Source: Ariolimax columbianus
Lineage: Eukaryota; Mollusca; Gastropoda; Stylommatophora; Arionidae
Reading direction: 5' to 3'
Assembly: GCA_036924085.1 (NCBI GenBank)
Contig: JAVGWX010000002.1
Coordinates: 156,569,316-156,633,315 of the forward strand
Length of the DNA: 64,000 bases
Of this stretch, positions 36,016-46,800 are shown in pieces. A program made the position numbers and the translations under genes. The notes under the pieces are model-generated. The model searched no databases. It was not told where the DNA came from and saw nothing but the letters and a program-made list of their open reading frames with translations. Every line of letters begins with the position of its first letter. Position 1 is the first letter of the stretch.

Positions 36016-38375
36016 AAGACAAAACTGATAGTGGCATTCCAGAATTATAGTTATGAGAAAGGTCAGGTCAGGTCAGGTCATCCCGTAACCGGTGAGGTCG
36101 TTGGGGCACACATGAAGACATCATCACAACTCCACGCCATCCCTCTCTGTCAGATGCCGCTGCCTGTGACTCTTCTGGTCGGAGACTGGTCCATTCTTTT
36201 ATGTTGTCCTCCCATCTCTTTTTGGACCGGCCTCTTCGTCGTCTGCATTCACCTTCCCGTGGAGGATTGTATTTGCAAGACCATTTGATCTCGATATGTG
36301 ACCGTACCAAGTGAGTTTCCTTATTTTGACAGTTGCCAAGAGATCTTCGAAAAGCCCTATTGCTGTTGTAATTCTAACTCGTATTTCCTAGTTGGTAACT
36401 CGATCTTTGTACGTGACGTTTAAAAGTTTTCGGAAACATCTCATCTCCAAGGCCTGTATCCTGCGTTGAAGGTCAGCTGTAACTGTCTATGTCTCACACG
36501 CATAGAGGAATATTGACAGGACCAGTGTACGCATTAATCTGATTTTCGTGCGTAGTGCTAACCGTTTATCTTGCCAGATTTAGTTAAGCCGTGCAAGCGC
36601 CGTTATTGTCTGTGTTATTCTGGCCAACACTTCACATTTTGATCCTTCATCACTGACAATCGACCCAAAATATTTAAAACGATCAACCACTTCGAGTTCC
36701 TGACCGTTAGCTTTTATCTTGCTGTTGAAGCCCGTAGCGTTGTTGGTCATTAATTGTGTCTTTCCATCGTTTATCTCCATACCATAGTCAAGAGCTGTTT
36801 CATCGAGCCTTCTGACCCATTCCTGGAGTTCTGCTTCTGAACCCGCCAACCCGTCGATATCATCTGCAAAATGAAGGTTGGTAATCGTTCGGCCCCTATC
36901 TTGACAGTACCAACGTGACCTTCAAGTGCCTCACTCATAATTCCTTCAAGGAATATATTGAAAAGAGTTGGAGAGAGTGTACACCCCTGTCTCACACCAA
37001 CTAATGTGCGAAACCAGTCTCCTCGCCTCCCATTCACAAGAACTGCCCTAGACGCCTTGATATAAAGGTGTTCAAGGACCGTTATAATATTTCCGTTGAT
37101 ATTATACATCCTCATGGTTGCCCAAAGTGCTTTATGCCATACCCTATCAAACGCCCTCTTAAAATCCACAAATACATGATACAGTGTTTGCTGCTGTTCT
37201 AGATATTTCTCGCTTAGCAGCCGTAAATTAAATATCTGTTCTGTAGTGCTTCTTCCCTGTCTGAACCCTGCTTGCTCCTCGGCAATAATGTTCTCTGCTT
37301 GGGGTCTCAATCGATCGAGGATTAATCTAAGCATGACCTTGCTAGGGTGGCTGATGAGGCTTATTGTTCTGTAATTTTGGCACAGCTTTAGGTTTCCAGA
37401 CTTATGTAGCGGTATAACTATTGATTTCGTCCATAAGTCCGGCCAGTTTCCTGTCGCTCATATTTTGTTACAGATGTGTGTCAGGCCTTCCACCACTACC
37501 TCTCCACCTGCTTGTAAGAGCTCTGCTGGTATATTGTCCACGCCGGCCGCCTTCCCTCTTCTCAATGTCTTTACCGCTGCAATTACCTCTTCCTTCGTTA
37601 TCAGTTGGTTATCTTCTATATTTGTTGGTGTTGGGGGGAATGTTTTCTCAGGTTTGTTTCGCCCTTCATAGTTATATAGCTAAATAGCTCGGAACAGTAC
37701 TCTGTCCATCTTGCCAGTACGTCATTTCCCTCAACGAGACACTTGCCGTTTTAATCATGGATCATAAGGTTCCTGCTTTGTCTTGGTGTTACCAGTTCTT
37801 TGACCACCTTGTATGCTCCTTTAGCATCATTTCTGTTTAGTCTCTCTTCAATGTTTGCGCATTGCTCACATATCCACGCCCTCTTTCGCCTCTCTTCTCT
37901 TTTGTTGTATGGCTTTCTTGACCTCTTTATAACTGCCGACCTCCTCCGGTGGGTTATTGTGTTTTTTCATTGATCTTCTTTTATCACATGAGAAAAGACT
38001 CAGAAAAACCGGCTTACAATGTGTACAAAGGATACGAATTCGAGGCAACTAAATACAAGTTTATAAGATAATAAAAGGAACTGATGAATTAGACTATAAC
38101 AAATTTATCAAAGTACAGTCGCCTACATGAACACGAAGGCACAGCTTCAAATGAATTAAATAAAGGTCCAGATTAGAAACTAGGAAGTATTTTTTCAAGT
38201 CAAACAGTGGCGAATGATTGGAATGCATCGCAACAAAGAATAGTGGTATTATTTATACATTCAAAAATAAATTAGATGCGCAAGGTTATTTTTAGATCCA
38301 GTGCAGTAAAATAAATTAGCTGTATATAGACTGCAGAGTCCTTCAAACTAGTTTAAGGCCGCATAAGTTAAGTTA
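36016..38375 (+). mobile_element. CR1-like LINE 3' fragment split by another LINE
   Basis: 36016-36060 matches the VGFQNYSYEK region of the 32450-33126 element. The match resumes at 37988 with 'agaaaagactcagaaaaac' (RLRKTG..) and continues to the shared 3' end 'gactgcagagtcc' and 'aagttaagttaag' near 38375. Length, order and tail agree with the intact relative. The reading frame is degraded. Confidence 0.8.
36061..37987 (-). mobile_element. 5'-truncated non-LTR retrotransposon (reverse transcriptase), nested
   Basis: This 1.93-kb minus-strand insertion is flanked by the 8-bp duplication ATGAGAAA (36053-36060 and 37988-37995). From 5' to 3' it shows AAGVDNIPAELLQAGG, NYRTISLISHPSKVMLRLIL, EEQAGFRQGRSTTEQIF, FVDFKRAFDRVWHKALW, GVRQGCTLSPTLFNIFLEG, FADDIDGLAGSEAEL, VDRFKYFGSIVSDEGSK and a basic RRRRGRSKKRWEDNI end. 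RT motifs including the FADD catalytic centre are present but split by several frameshifts, and a poor copy of the endonuclease end is missing altogether. It ends in a (GACCT)n tail adjoining 36061. Confidence 0.88.
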
Positions 38376-38574
38376 AGACTCCAATTCATTTGTTTGTACA
38401 ACCCTCCACTCCCACATTCCTGATGCCTTCTCAGTCTTGCGTAGCCTTCTGGATTGCAAGAAAGCTAAAGAAACAATATCCCTTATATGATAACATATAT
38501 AGAAGACAGTTGTTCTTTGGGATGGGACCATGAAGATGAACGTGTTGCTAACTGTTTCCATCTTGTATGTCCAG

Positions 38575-38652
38575 ACTGGAGAGTTTACATGGAGCAAGGA
38601 AATGCAAGGTCTACTTTTGGGATCTTTCTTCTGGGGATACCTGGTCCTACAG
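38575..38652 (+). CDS. SLC17-family anion transporter, exon B (start of TM2)
   Basis: This 78-nt, 26-codon exon has phase 0 at both ends, acceptor TGTATGTCCAG and donor GTAGGT. It encodes TGEFTWSKEMQG followed by LLLGSFFWGYLVLQ. In sialin and VGLUTs the equivalent stretch is the F/YxWxxxxQGxxLGSFFxGY signature that opens TM2, one of the most recognisable parts of the SLC17 family. It follows exon A by a 4.09-kb intron full of nested LINEs and precedes exon C by 8.15 kb. Confidence 0.92.
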
Positions 38653-38684
38653 GTAGGTTTTTGGCACAGTCTAAAAGAGCATCC

Positions 38685-39118
38685 TCAACTACCTCATCAC
38701 CATCTACAACCGCACCATCAATCACACTATCTTGTAGCACATCAATATCTACAACAGCACCATCAACTACACCCTAAACTACCTCATTACCATCTACAAC
38801 TGCACCATCAACCACACTATCTTCTACCACATCAATATCTGCAATAACACCATCAACCAAACCATATACTACCACATCAATATCTACAACAGCACCATCA
38901 ACTACACAATCAACTACCTCACCACCATGTACAACACCATCATCGACCACACCATCATCTACAACAGCACCACCAACCACACCATCTACTACCACATCAC
39001 AATCTACAACAGCAACAGCTACCACAACATCTGCAATAACATATCTACCACAAGAACATCTACTACAAGAACATCTACCATAGCATCTTCTACCCCAACA
39101 TCTTCTACTTGTACATGA
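38685..39118. repeat. Degenerate trinucleotide-like array (catctacaacagcaccatca)
   Basis: Units of 'accatctacaacagcacc' and 'acatcaatatctacaacagc' are mixed, and many 12-24-bp near-repeats give Thr/Ser-rich and Val/Asp-rich open frames on opposite strands. It begins about 30 bp inside the intron after exon B but does not copy the donor. Confidence 0.85.
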
Positions 39119-39510
39119 GACTGTTGTATCTGATATAGCCCTTGTTGGACCTCTACATAACTACGACATATCTGATATAGCCCTTGTTGGACCTCTACAT
39201 AACTACGACGTATCTGATATAGCCCTTGTTCGACCTCTACATAACTACGACATATCTGAAATAGCCCTTGTTGGACCTCTACATAACTACGACATATCTG
39301 ATATAGCCCTTGTTGGACCTCTACATAACTACGACATATCTGATATAGCCCTTGTTGGATTTCTACATAACTACGACATATCTGATATAGCCCTTGTTTA
39401 ACATCTACACAACTACGACATATGATTATAGCCCTTGTTGAACCTCTACATAACTACGCCATATCTGATAAAGCCCTTGTTGGACCTCTACATTACTACG
39501 ACATATTTGA
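39119..39510. repeat. 42-bp minisatellite, about 9 copies
   Basis: The unit contains 'acgacatatctgatatagcc' and 'cttgttggacctctacataa'. It directly abuts the preceding array. Confidence 0.93.
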
Positions 39511-39649
39511 AGCACTGTTAATTCTAGTCATTTTGGGACGTTTACCCCGACTGATTTAAGATCGAAGTCCACAACACTGTTTCTGCAATCTTATTACTAA
39601 TTATAGAACTACATATGAGGCTAAAGATGCAGAAGTGGGTGATATGACA

Positions 39650-39880
39650 GCAGCCAGCGACTAATAGTTGACTGTCTGCATCAAGGTCAGTGACCCATAA
39701 CTGACCAAGATCCTATTCCACCACCAAGTTGTGGTTCTGGAAACAGACTGTAATCTTGCAGACTGGCTGAGAGATTAAGGATACAAAAGAAAGGCAAACC
39801 CGGTCCCATAAATGCCTTGCTGAAATCGAATGTGTTAGGCCGAAAGGCGCAGATATCGCAGCCTCGCTGTTTTATTAATG
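39650..39880 (+). repeat. Dispersed repeat, family H copy 5, with a single-copy core
   Basis: It contains one copy of the 63-bp unit that is amplified at 42.5-44.7 kb ('agccagcgact..ttgactgtctgc' then 'gtgacccataactgaccaag'). The same flank follows as at 44726-44935 ('tcctattccaccaccaag', 'tggaaacagactgtaatc', 'gctgagagattaagg'). It is the unamplified parent arrangement. Confidence 0.7.
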
Positions 39881-40094
39881 TCCGTCCATGACGTGTGATG
39901 ATGCCCACTCTCTGTGTTCGGTCATTTGCAAAATTGTTTCCTTTAGCACTGTCCACTGAAGTGGTGATTTTAGATTTAAGCGAGACAGTATTGCGCAATT
40001 TGTTAATCTCACTCTCTCGTCCTGAGCTACCTATGACCAGTAGCAAAACATTATCGAGTCAACTGACTTTTAGTACCGTACTACGTTTTCTACT

Positions 40095-40205
40095 AGTGCT
40101 CTTGCTACTGCTGATTTTTGTACTACGTTTACAACTACTGCTGATTTTTGTACTACGTTTACAACTACTGCTGATTTTTGTACTACGTTTACAACTACTG
40201 CTGCT
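40095..40205. repeat. 30-bp tandem repeat, 3.5 copies
   Basis: The unit is 'actactgctgatttttgtac' plus 'tacgtttaca'. Flanks 39881-40094 and 40206-40650 hold no recognised gene. Confidence 0.93.
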
Positions 40206-40654
40206 GTTGCTACAAATGAATTATTTTAGAATAAACATTTGCCGTTACTGCTACTTTTACAAATAATGTAGTTACTATTGTTATTTTCTTACTATGAGGT
40301 CATAGTAATGTAACTGTTGCAGCATTCAGTTATTATAGCATCACTCGAAGTATTTCTGTGCTTGCTTTTTGTTACAGTTCTAAATTTCAAACGCTTTGTT
40401 TATTTGTTTATGGCCTGTCCTCAATAAATTGCAACCTCTCTAGTTTGTGTCATTGATGATAGGAAAGTCTATTCGATTGTCTAGATCCAAATAGAACGAT
40501 ATTCAAAATGTGATTATTAGAAAGTTAAGCCAATGGTGGCGTTATTTTTATGGTGTTGTGATCGATCTCCCAACTCGGTTCTTTCTTCCAGGTTCATCCA
40601 TCATCTAGAGGTCCATGGTTCGAAGCCAAATTGTCTATTAACTCTTTATGTTTT

Positions 40655-40770
40655 TTTGTTTGTCTGATGTATGTGTTTTCTGTTGTCTGATGTATATGCT
40701 TTCTGTTGTCTGATGTATATGTTTTTTGTTGTCTGATGTACATGTTTTCTGTTTTCTGTTGTGTGCGTTT
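40655..40770. repeat. 23-bp tandem repeat (ttgtctgatgtatatgtttt), about 5 copies
   Basis: Five units have one-base variation. The minus-strand frame repeating HQTTENTYIRQ is an artefact. 40771-41640 after it has no recognised gene; it includes a G-tract at about 41090-41101. Confidence 0.88.
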
Positions 40771-41644
40771 TGGGAGTACTTGTAATATAATTGTCTGTAC
40801 GATTGTTGGGGTAACTTTGTTTATTATTGCTAAAGTTACTTTTCCAAGCATTTTGGCATGTATGCCCATTGCTAAGGTTTACTGATAGAATATACATGGC
40901 TGAAGATAAAGGCCGCAGTCGCGACACAGTGACCAATTTAGTGTAAACATTGTTTTGACTTCCGATATGTAACAAATAAATTTTAAAAGTAATTGCAGTC
41001 CAGCAGGAGACACTGCTGCCGGGGATAAAGTATTTGAGACGTCGTTGTACGAGGTCACAATGTGTTTATGAGAAGGCGGTATGTTGGGGAGGGGGGGGGG
41101 AGGTGAACTTATCCCTTCTTCGTTGCCTTTACTCTATGAACAAGCATGTCGTATAAGGCGACGAAAGTTGCCGTGAAAACGGAGTCCTCTACCCCACTAC
41201 ACCAATCAGATGAGATATCCCCGATTGACAGACACAAATCTGATGGGAAGAATAGGGCAGCAACCGAAAAGAGTAGGGAATTTGGTAGATACAGTGAAGT
41301 TGGGTCGTACATACGCTCTGAAAGAATCCATACATTAAAACCAGACATGTGCTGGTTTGGAATACACAGGTAAAACAACGAGAAGGGAAACCAAGAACCA
41401 CATGCCGACGAACGGTTGAGTAAGAAGCCATTTCAACCAGGGTCTTGTGAGCGAAACTTAAGAAGAGGACGGCACATAAAATGTATAGATGGAGATGATC
41501 TGTAACGGCCCTATGTTCAGTGCGGAACCAGACGCATAACCCATGATGCCTTACTGAACACACACCCTCGTAGTTAGAAGACACACACCTAAACTTCTTG
41601 GCCAGCCACTTTTCTACTTATGTCACTACTGACCATTATTGATT

Positions 41645-42215
41645 GTTGTTTATGTTGTTGTTCAAAGTTCTTTGTGCTGAGTTGTTCAAAGTTCTTTGTG
41701 CTGAGTTGTTCAAAGTTCTTTGTGCTGAGTAGTTCGAAGTTCCTCGTACTGAGTTGTTCAAAGTTCTTTGTGCTGAGTTGTTCAAAGTTCTTTGTGCTGA
41801 GTTGTTCAAAGTTCCTTGTGCTGAGTTGTTCGAAGTTTCTCGTGCTGAGTAGTTCGAAGTTCCCCGTGCTAATTAGTTCAAAGTTTCTCGTGCTGAGTAG
41901 TTCAAAGTTCTTTGTGCTTGGTTGTTCAAAGTTCTTTGTGCTTAGTTGTTCAAAGTCCTTTCTGCTGAGTTGTTCAAAGTTCTTTGTGCTGAGTTGTTCA
42001 AAGTTCTTTGTGCTGAGTTGTTCAAAGTTCCTCGTGCTGAGTTGTTCGAAGTTTCTCGTGCTGAGTAGTTCGAAGTTCCCCGTGCTAATTAGTTCAAAGT
42101 TTCTCGTGCTGAGTAGTTCAAAGTTCTTTGTGCTTGGTTGTTCAAAGTTCTTTGTGCTTAGTTGTTCAAAGTCCTTTCTGCTGAGTTGTTCAAAGTTCTT
42201 TGTGCTGAGTTTAAG
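41645..42215. repeat. 24-bp minisatellite with a 216-bp higher-order repeat
   Basis: About 23 units of 'gttgttcaaagttctttgtg' plus 'ctga'. A block of nine variant units (cgaagtttctcgtgctgagt ... cctttctgctgag) occurs twice, 216 bp apart (landmarks 41831 and 42047). Both strands are open because 24 is a multiple of 3. Confidence 0.95.
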
Positions 42216-42519
42216 GTTTTTCACTTTCCACGAATTTTCTGTTAGCAGGTAGCGGTGGCTCACATTATTTACAAACACAACCCACTTTAGTTACATTTAA
42301 CGACATACTTAGAAGGTTACAGTGGACTTCTCAACATGGGTGCTGTACACACTACACAGCTGATAATTAGTAACGTCCATTAATTAAACGTAAAATATTG
42401 AACGGTTGAAACAGTTAATAGAGATTGCTGGTTGTGTCAAGAAATGATTTAACGGCTCCTTTCTTGGTGTTTGTCAAAATTGAAGAATGTACTACGGACG
42501 AAGATTCAGCTGTGAATGA

Positions 42520-44745
42520 GCAGACAATAGTTAGCGACTCACAGCTGACTGCCTGCTGAGTGTCAATCACCCATAGCCGACCAAGGACAGTAGCTAGCGA
42601 CTCACAGCTGACTGCCTGCCGAGTGTCAATCATCCATAACTGACCAAGGACAGTAGCTAGCGACTCACAGGTGACTGCCTGCTGAGTGTCAATCACCCAT
42701 AACTGACCAAGGACAGTAGCTAGCGACTCACAGGTGACTGCCTGCTGAGTGCCAATCACCCATAACTGACCAAGGACAGTAGCTAGCGACTCACAGGTGA
42801 CTGACTGCCTGCTGAGTGTCAATCACCCATAACTGACCAAGGACAGTAGCTAGCGACTCACAGGTGACTGCCTGCTGAGTGCCAATCACCCATAACTGAC
42901 CAAGGACAGTAGCTAGCGACTTACAGGTGACTGCCTGCTGAGTGTCAATCACCCATAACTGACCAAGGACAGGATCCAGCGACTCACAGCTGACTGCCTG
43001 CTGAGTGTCAATCACCCATAACTGACCAAGGACAGGATCCAGCGACTCACAGCTGACTGCCTGCTGAGTGTCAATCACCCATAACTGACCAAGGACAGGA
43101 TCCAGCGACTCACAGCTGACTGCCTGCCGAGTGTCAATCATCCATAACTGACCAAGGACAGTAGCTAGCGACTCACAGGTGACTGCCTGCTGAGTGTCAA
43201 TCACCCATAACTGACCAAGGACAGTAGCTAGCGACTCACAGGTGACTGCCTGCCGAGTGTCAATCATCCATAACTGACCAAGGACAGTAGCTAGCGACTC
43301 ACAGGTGACTGCCTGCTGAGTGTCAATCACCCATAACTGACCAAGGACAGTAGCTAGCGACTCACAGGTGACTGCCTGCTGAGTGTCAATCACCCTTAAC
43401 TGACCAAGGACAGTAGCTAGCGACTCACAGGTGACTGACTGCCTGCTGAGTGTCAATCACCCATAACTGACCAAGGACAGTAGCTAGCGACTCACAGGTG
43501 ACTGCCTGCTGAGTGCCAATCACCCATAACTGACCAAGGACAGTAGCTAACGACTTACAGGTGACTGCCTGCTGAGTGTCAATCACCCATAACTGACCAA
43601 GGACAGGATCCAGCGACTCACAGCTGACTGCCTGCTGAGTGTCAATCACCCATAACTGACCAAGGACAGGATCCAGCGACTCACAGCTGACTGCCTGCTG
43701 AGTGTCAATCACCCATAACTGACCAAGGACAGGATCCAGCGACTCACAGCTGACTGCCTGCCGAGTGTCAATCATCCATAACTGACCAAGGACAGTAGCT
43801 AGCGACTCACAGGTGACTGCCTGCTGAGTGTCAATCACCCATAACTGACCAAGGACAGTAGCTAGCGACTCACAGGTGACTGCCTGCTGAGTGTCAATCA
43901 CCCATAACTGACCAAGGACAGTAGCTAGCGACTCACAGGTGACTGCCTGCTGAGTGTCAATCACCCATAACTGACCAAGGACAGTAGCTAGCGACTCACA
44001 GGTGACTGACTGCCTGCTGAGTGTCAATCACCCATAACTGACCAAGGACAGTAGCTAGCGACTCACAGGTGACTGCCTGCTGAGTGTCAATCACCCATAA
44101 CTGACCAAGGACAGTAGCTAGCGACTCACAGGTGACTGCCTGCTGAGTGTCAATCACCCATAACTGACCAAGGACAGTAGCTAGCGACTCACAGGTGACT
44201 GACTGCCTGCTGAGTGTCAATCACCCATAACTGACCAAGGACAGTAGCTAGCGACTCACAGGTGACTGCCTGCCGAGTGTCAATCATCCATAACTGACCA
44301 AGGACAGTAGCTAGCGACTCACAGGTGACTGCCTGCTGAGTGTCAATCACCCATAACTGACCAAGGACAGTAGCTAGCGACTCACAGGTGACTGCCTGCT
44401 GAGTGTCAATCACCCTTAACTGACAAAGGACAGTAGCTAGCGACTCACAGCTGACTGCCTGCTGAGTGCCAATCACCCATAACTGACCAAGGACAGTAGC
44501 TAGCGACTTACAGGTGACTGCCTGCTGAGTGTCAATCACCCATAACTGACCAAGGACAGGATCCAGCGACTCACAGCTGACTGCCTGCTGAGTGTCAATC
44601 ACCCATAACTGACCAAGGACAGGATCCAGCGACTCACAGCTGACTGCCTGCTGAGTGTCAATCACCCATAACTGACCAAGGACAGGATCCAGCGACTCAC
44701 AGCTGACTGCCTGCTGAGTGTCAATCACCCATTACTGACCAAGAC
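42520..44745. repeat. 63-bp minisatellite, about 35 copies, with higher-order structure
   Basis: The unit contains 'ctgcctgctgagtgtcaatc', 'acccataactgaccaaggac' and 'agtagctagcgactcacagg'. Variant blocks recur: three consecutive units with 'aggatccagcgactcacagc' at about 42970, 43600 and 44560, and a 4-bp insertion (gtgactgact) at 42797, 43431, 44002 and 44195. The spacings of those insertions are 634, 571 and 193 bp, i.e. 10, 9 and 3 units plus 4 bp. Minus-strand frames of 21-residue repeats are artefacts. Confidence 0.96.
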
Positions 44746-44935
44746 CCTATTCCGCTTCCAAGCGGCGGCCCTGGGAACAGATTGCAACCATGCCGCCGGG
44801 CCAAGAGATTAGGGATTAAAGAGGTATGGAAAACCTGGTCACAAAAATTCCGTGCTGAAATCGGATGTGTTCTATGGAAAAGTGCAGATACAGCAGGGGG
44901 GGGGGGGGGGGGTAAACTACAACAAGTCACACATG
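44726..44935 (+). repeat. Dispersed repeat, family H copy 6 (flank of the 63-bp array)
   Basis: Continues from the last 63-bp unit: 'ctgaccaagaccctattccg', 'ctgggaacagattgcaac', 'gccaagagattagggattaa', 'tgctgaaatcggatgtgttc'. It is collinear with 39700-39840. It holds a G-tract of about 16 at 44897-44912. Confidence 0.7.
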
Positions 44936-44954
44936 TCCTTTTCAGGACGTCTGG

Positions 44955-45000
44955 GGAAGAAGAAGAAGAAGAAGAAGAAGAAGAAGAAGAAGAAGAAAAA
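44955..45000. repeat. (GAA)n microsatellite
   Basis: About fourteen AGA/GAA triplets. They may be the tail of a lost LINE. 45001-45234 after it is AT-rich and unassigned. Confidence 0.9.
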
Positions 45001-45234
45001 GAATGCACTCATAGTTATAGTAGTCCTGTAATAGATACTTAGTTATTTCGAGGAATAAGTGACATTTATTGTGATGTCACAAACATTTTTAGGTTAAAAC
45101 ACTTTACTTGTGTAATAAATATAAAATACGTTTCTTCAGTACATTGTTTTTAACTAATTATTGATAAAAATAAATACAGGTTGATAAGCACGAACACAAT
45201 TCATCCAGTCACACAATCTGTGTTAAATAATAGG

Positions 45235-45400
45235 AAGTCGCTGTGGTTTAGAGGTACGACACTCACCTTTTAAAACGAAGAACAGAAACGGTAGGCGATC
45301 GAGTCCCGCAGGTTTCAAGCGACCCCTGATCTCAAAGGAGATGGGACCAGAGCGCCTGTATCCTGTGTTACCTCCAGTCATTTCGACTTATGTCTTGCCA
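45235..45400 (+). repeat. tRNA-like SINE
   Basis: 'gtcgctgtggtttagaggta' (A-box-like) is followed at tRNA-like distance by 'gatcgagtcccgc' (B-box-like), then a non-tRNA body. It is not a functional tRNA: no complete cloverleaf was found. 45401-45764 has no recognised gene. Confidence 0.45.
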
Positions 45401-45764
45401 CTGGTCCAGGTTAGCTCGGGACCAGAGAGTGAGGTTGACGACAAGCTCAATTTCTTCCTCACTGTTATCCAAAAACAGTGCAAGTTACATAATCAAGACA
45501 AAACCGTCTAATGATGCTGCCATCATCCCTTGCTATCCGCAGCTAACAAATCTCAGGGGGTACTGGAATAAAGGTGGACCTAAGTTCTCCTGGCTGTACA
45601 TTCTAAACACTACAGGGTCACATTATTGATGCCCACCTCGTTGGATAGGTTAATGTAACACAGCCAGTTTCGAGCTGTTTGGCACGGACGTAATGCGGGG
45701 CCTTAGTCATGATGTTGTGCCTGACCCTTGCGACTTACATATTTTTATCAGACACACATGTGTA

Positions 45765-46800
45765 CTTCTAATACTCCACAGATTCCAGGGGGGATGCAAA
45801 GTCAGCGATATGGGGCTAGACGAGTCGTGTTCTATATCATGCTTCTAATACTCCACAGATTCCAGGTGGGATGCAAAGTCAGCGATATGGGGCTAGACGA
45901 GTCGTGTTCTATATCATGCTTCTAATACTCCACAGATTCCAGGTGGGATGCAAAGTCAGCGATATGGGGCTAGACGAGTCGTGTTCTATATCATGCTTCT
46001 AATACTCCACAGATTCCAGGTGGGATGCAAAGTCAGCGATATGGGGCTAGACGAGTCGTGTTCTATATCATGCTTCTAATACTCCACAGATTCCAGGTGG
46101 GATGCAAAGTCAGCGATATGGGGCTAGACGAGTCGTGTTCTATATCATGCTTCTAATACTCCACAGATTCCAGGTGGGATGCAAAGTCAGCGATATGGGG
46201 CTAGACGAGTCGTGTTCTATATCATGCTTCTAATACTCCACAGATTCCAGGTGGGATGCAAAGTCAGCGATATGGGGCTAGACGAGTCGTGTTCTATATC
46301 ATGCTTCTAATACTCCACAGATTCCAGGTGGGATGCAAAGTCAGCGATATGGGGCTAGACGAGTCGTGTTCTATATCATGCTTCTAATACTCCACAGATT
46401 CCAGGTGGGATGCAAAGTCAGCGATATGGGGCTAGACGAGTCGTGTTCTATATCATGCTTCTAATACTCCACAGATTCCAGGTGGGATGCAAAGTCAGCG
46501 ATATGGGGCTAGACGAGTCGTGTTCTATATCATGCTTCTAATACTCCACAGATTCCAGGTGGGATGCAAAGTCAGCGATATGGGGCTAGACGAGTCGTGT
46601 TCTATATCATGCTTCTAATACTCCACAGATTCCAGGGGGGGGGGGGGGATGCAAAGTGAGCGATATGGGGCTAGACGAGTCGTGTTCTATATCATGCTTC
46701 TAATACTCCACAGATTCCAGAGGGGGGGGGGGGGGATGCAAAGTAAGCGATATGGGCCTAGACGAGTCGTGTTCTATATCATGCTTCTAATACTCCACAG
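45765..46800 (+). repeat. 77-bp array derived from the acceptor and start of SLC17 exon C
   Basis: Thirteen exon-derived copies start (ATTCCAG) at 45782, then every 77 bp to 46629, then at 46714, before the true exon at 46801. Each unit is a 17-nt intron end (CTTCTAATACTCCACAG) plus 60 nt homologous to the start of exon C. The last two spacings are 85 and 87 bp because G-tracts expanded inside IPGG codons. Copies are almost identical to each other but differ from the exon (ATGCAAAGTCAGCGATAT versus ATGCTGAGCGAACGATAT). The last copy already shares GGGCCTAG with the true exon. The parental breakpoints share CTTC (45765-45768 and 46861-46864). Confidence 0.95.

Noticed and set aside
38487..39118. 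Thr/Ser-rich protein fused to SLC17 exon B
   Set aside because: The exon ends at a good GTAGGT donor. The open frame beyond it is an intronic low-complexity array.
41146..41373. 75-codon plus-strand frame as a gene
   Set aside because: No motif, overlapping open frames on the other strand, and no splice support.
42415..44728. Series of minus-strand 21-residue-repeat proteins
   Set aside because: They are produced by the 63-bp satellite, break at every 4-bp insertion, and the parent unit is a non-coding dispersed repeat.
45235..45330. Functional tRNA gene
   Set aside because: Only A-box-like and B-box-like motifs are seen. The arms do not pair into a full cloverleaf by eye, so a SINE is more likely.
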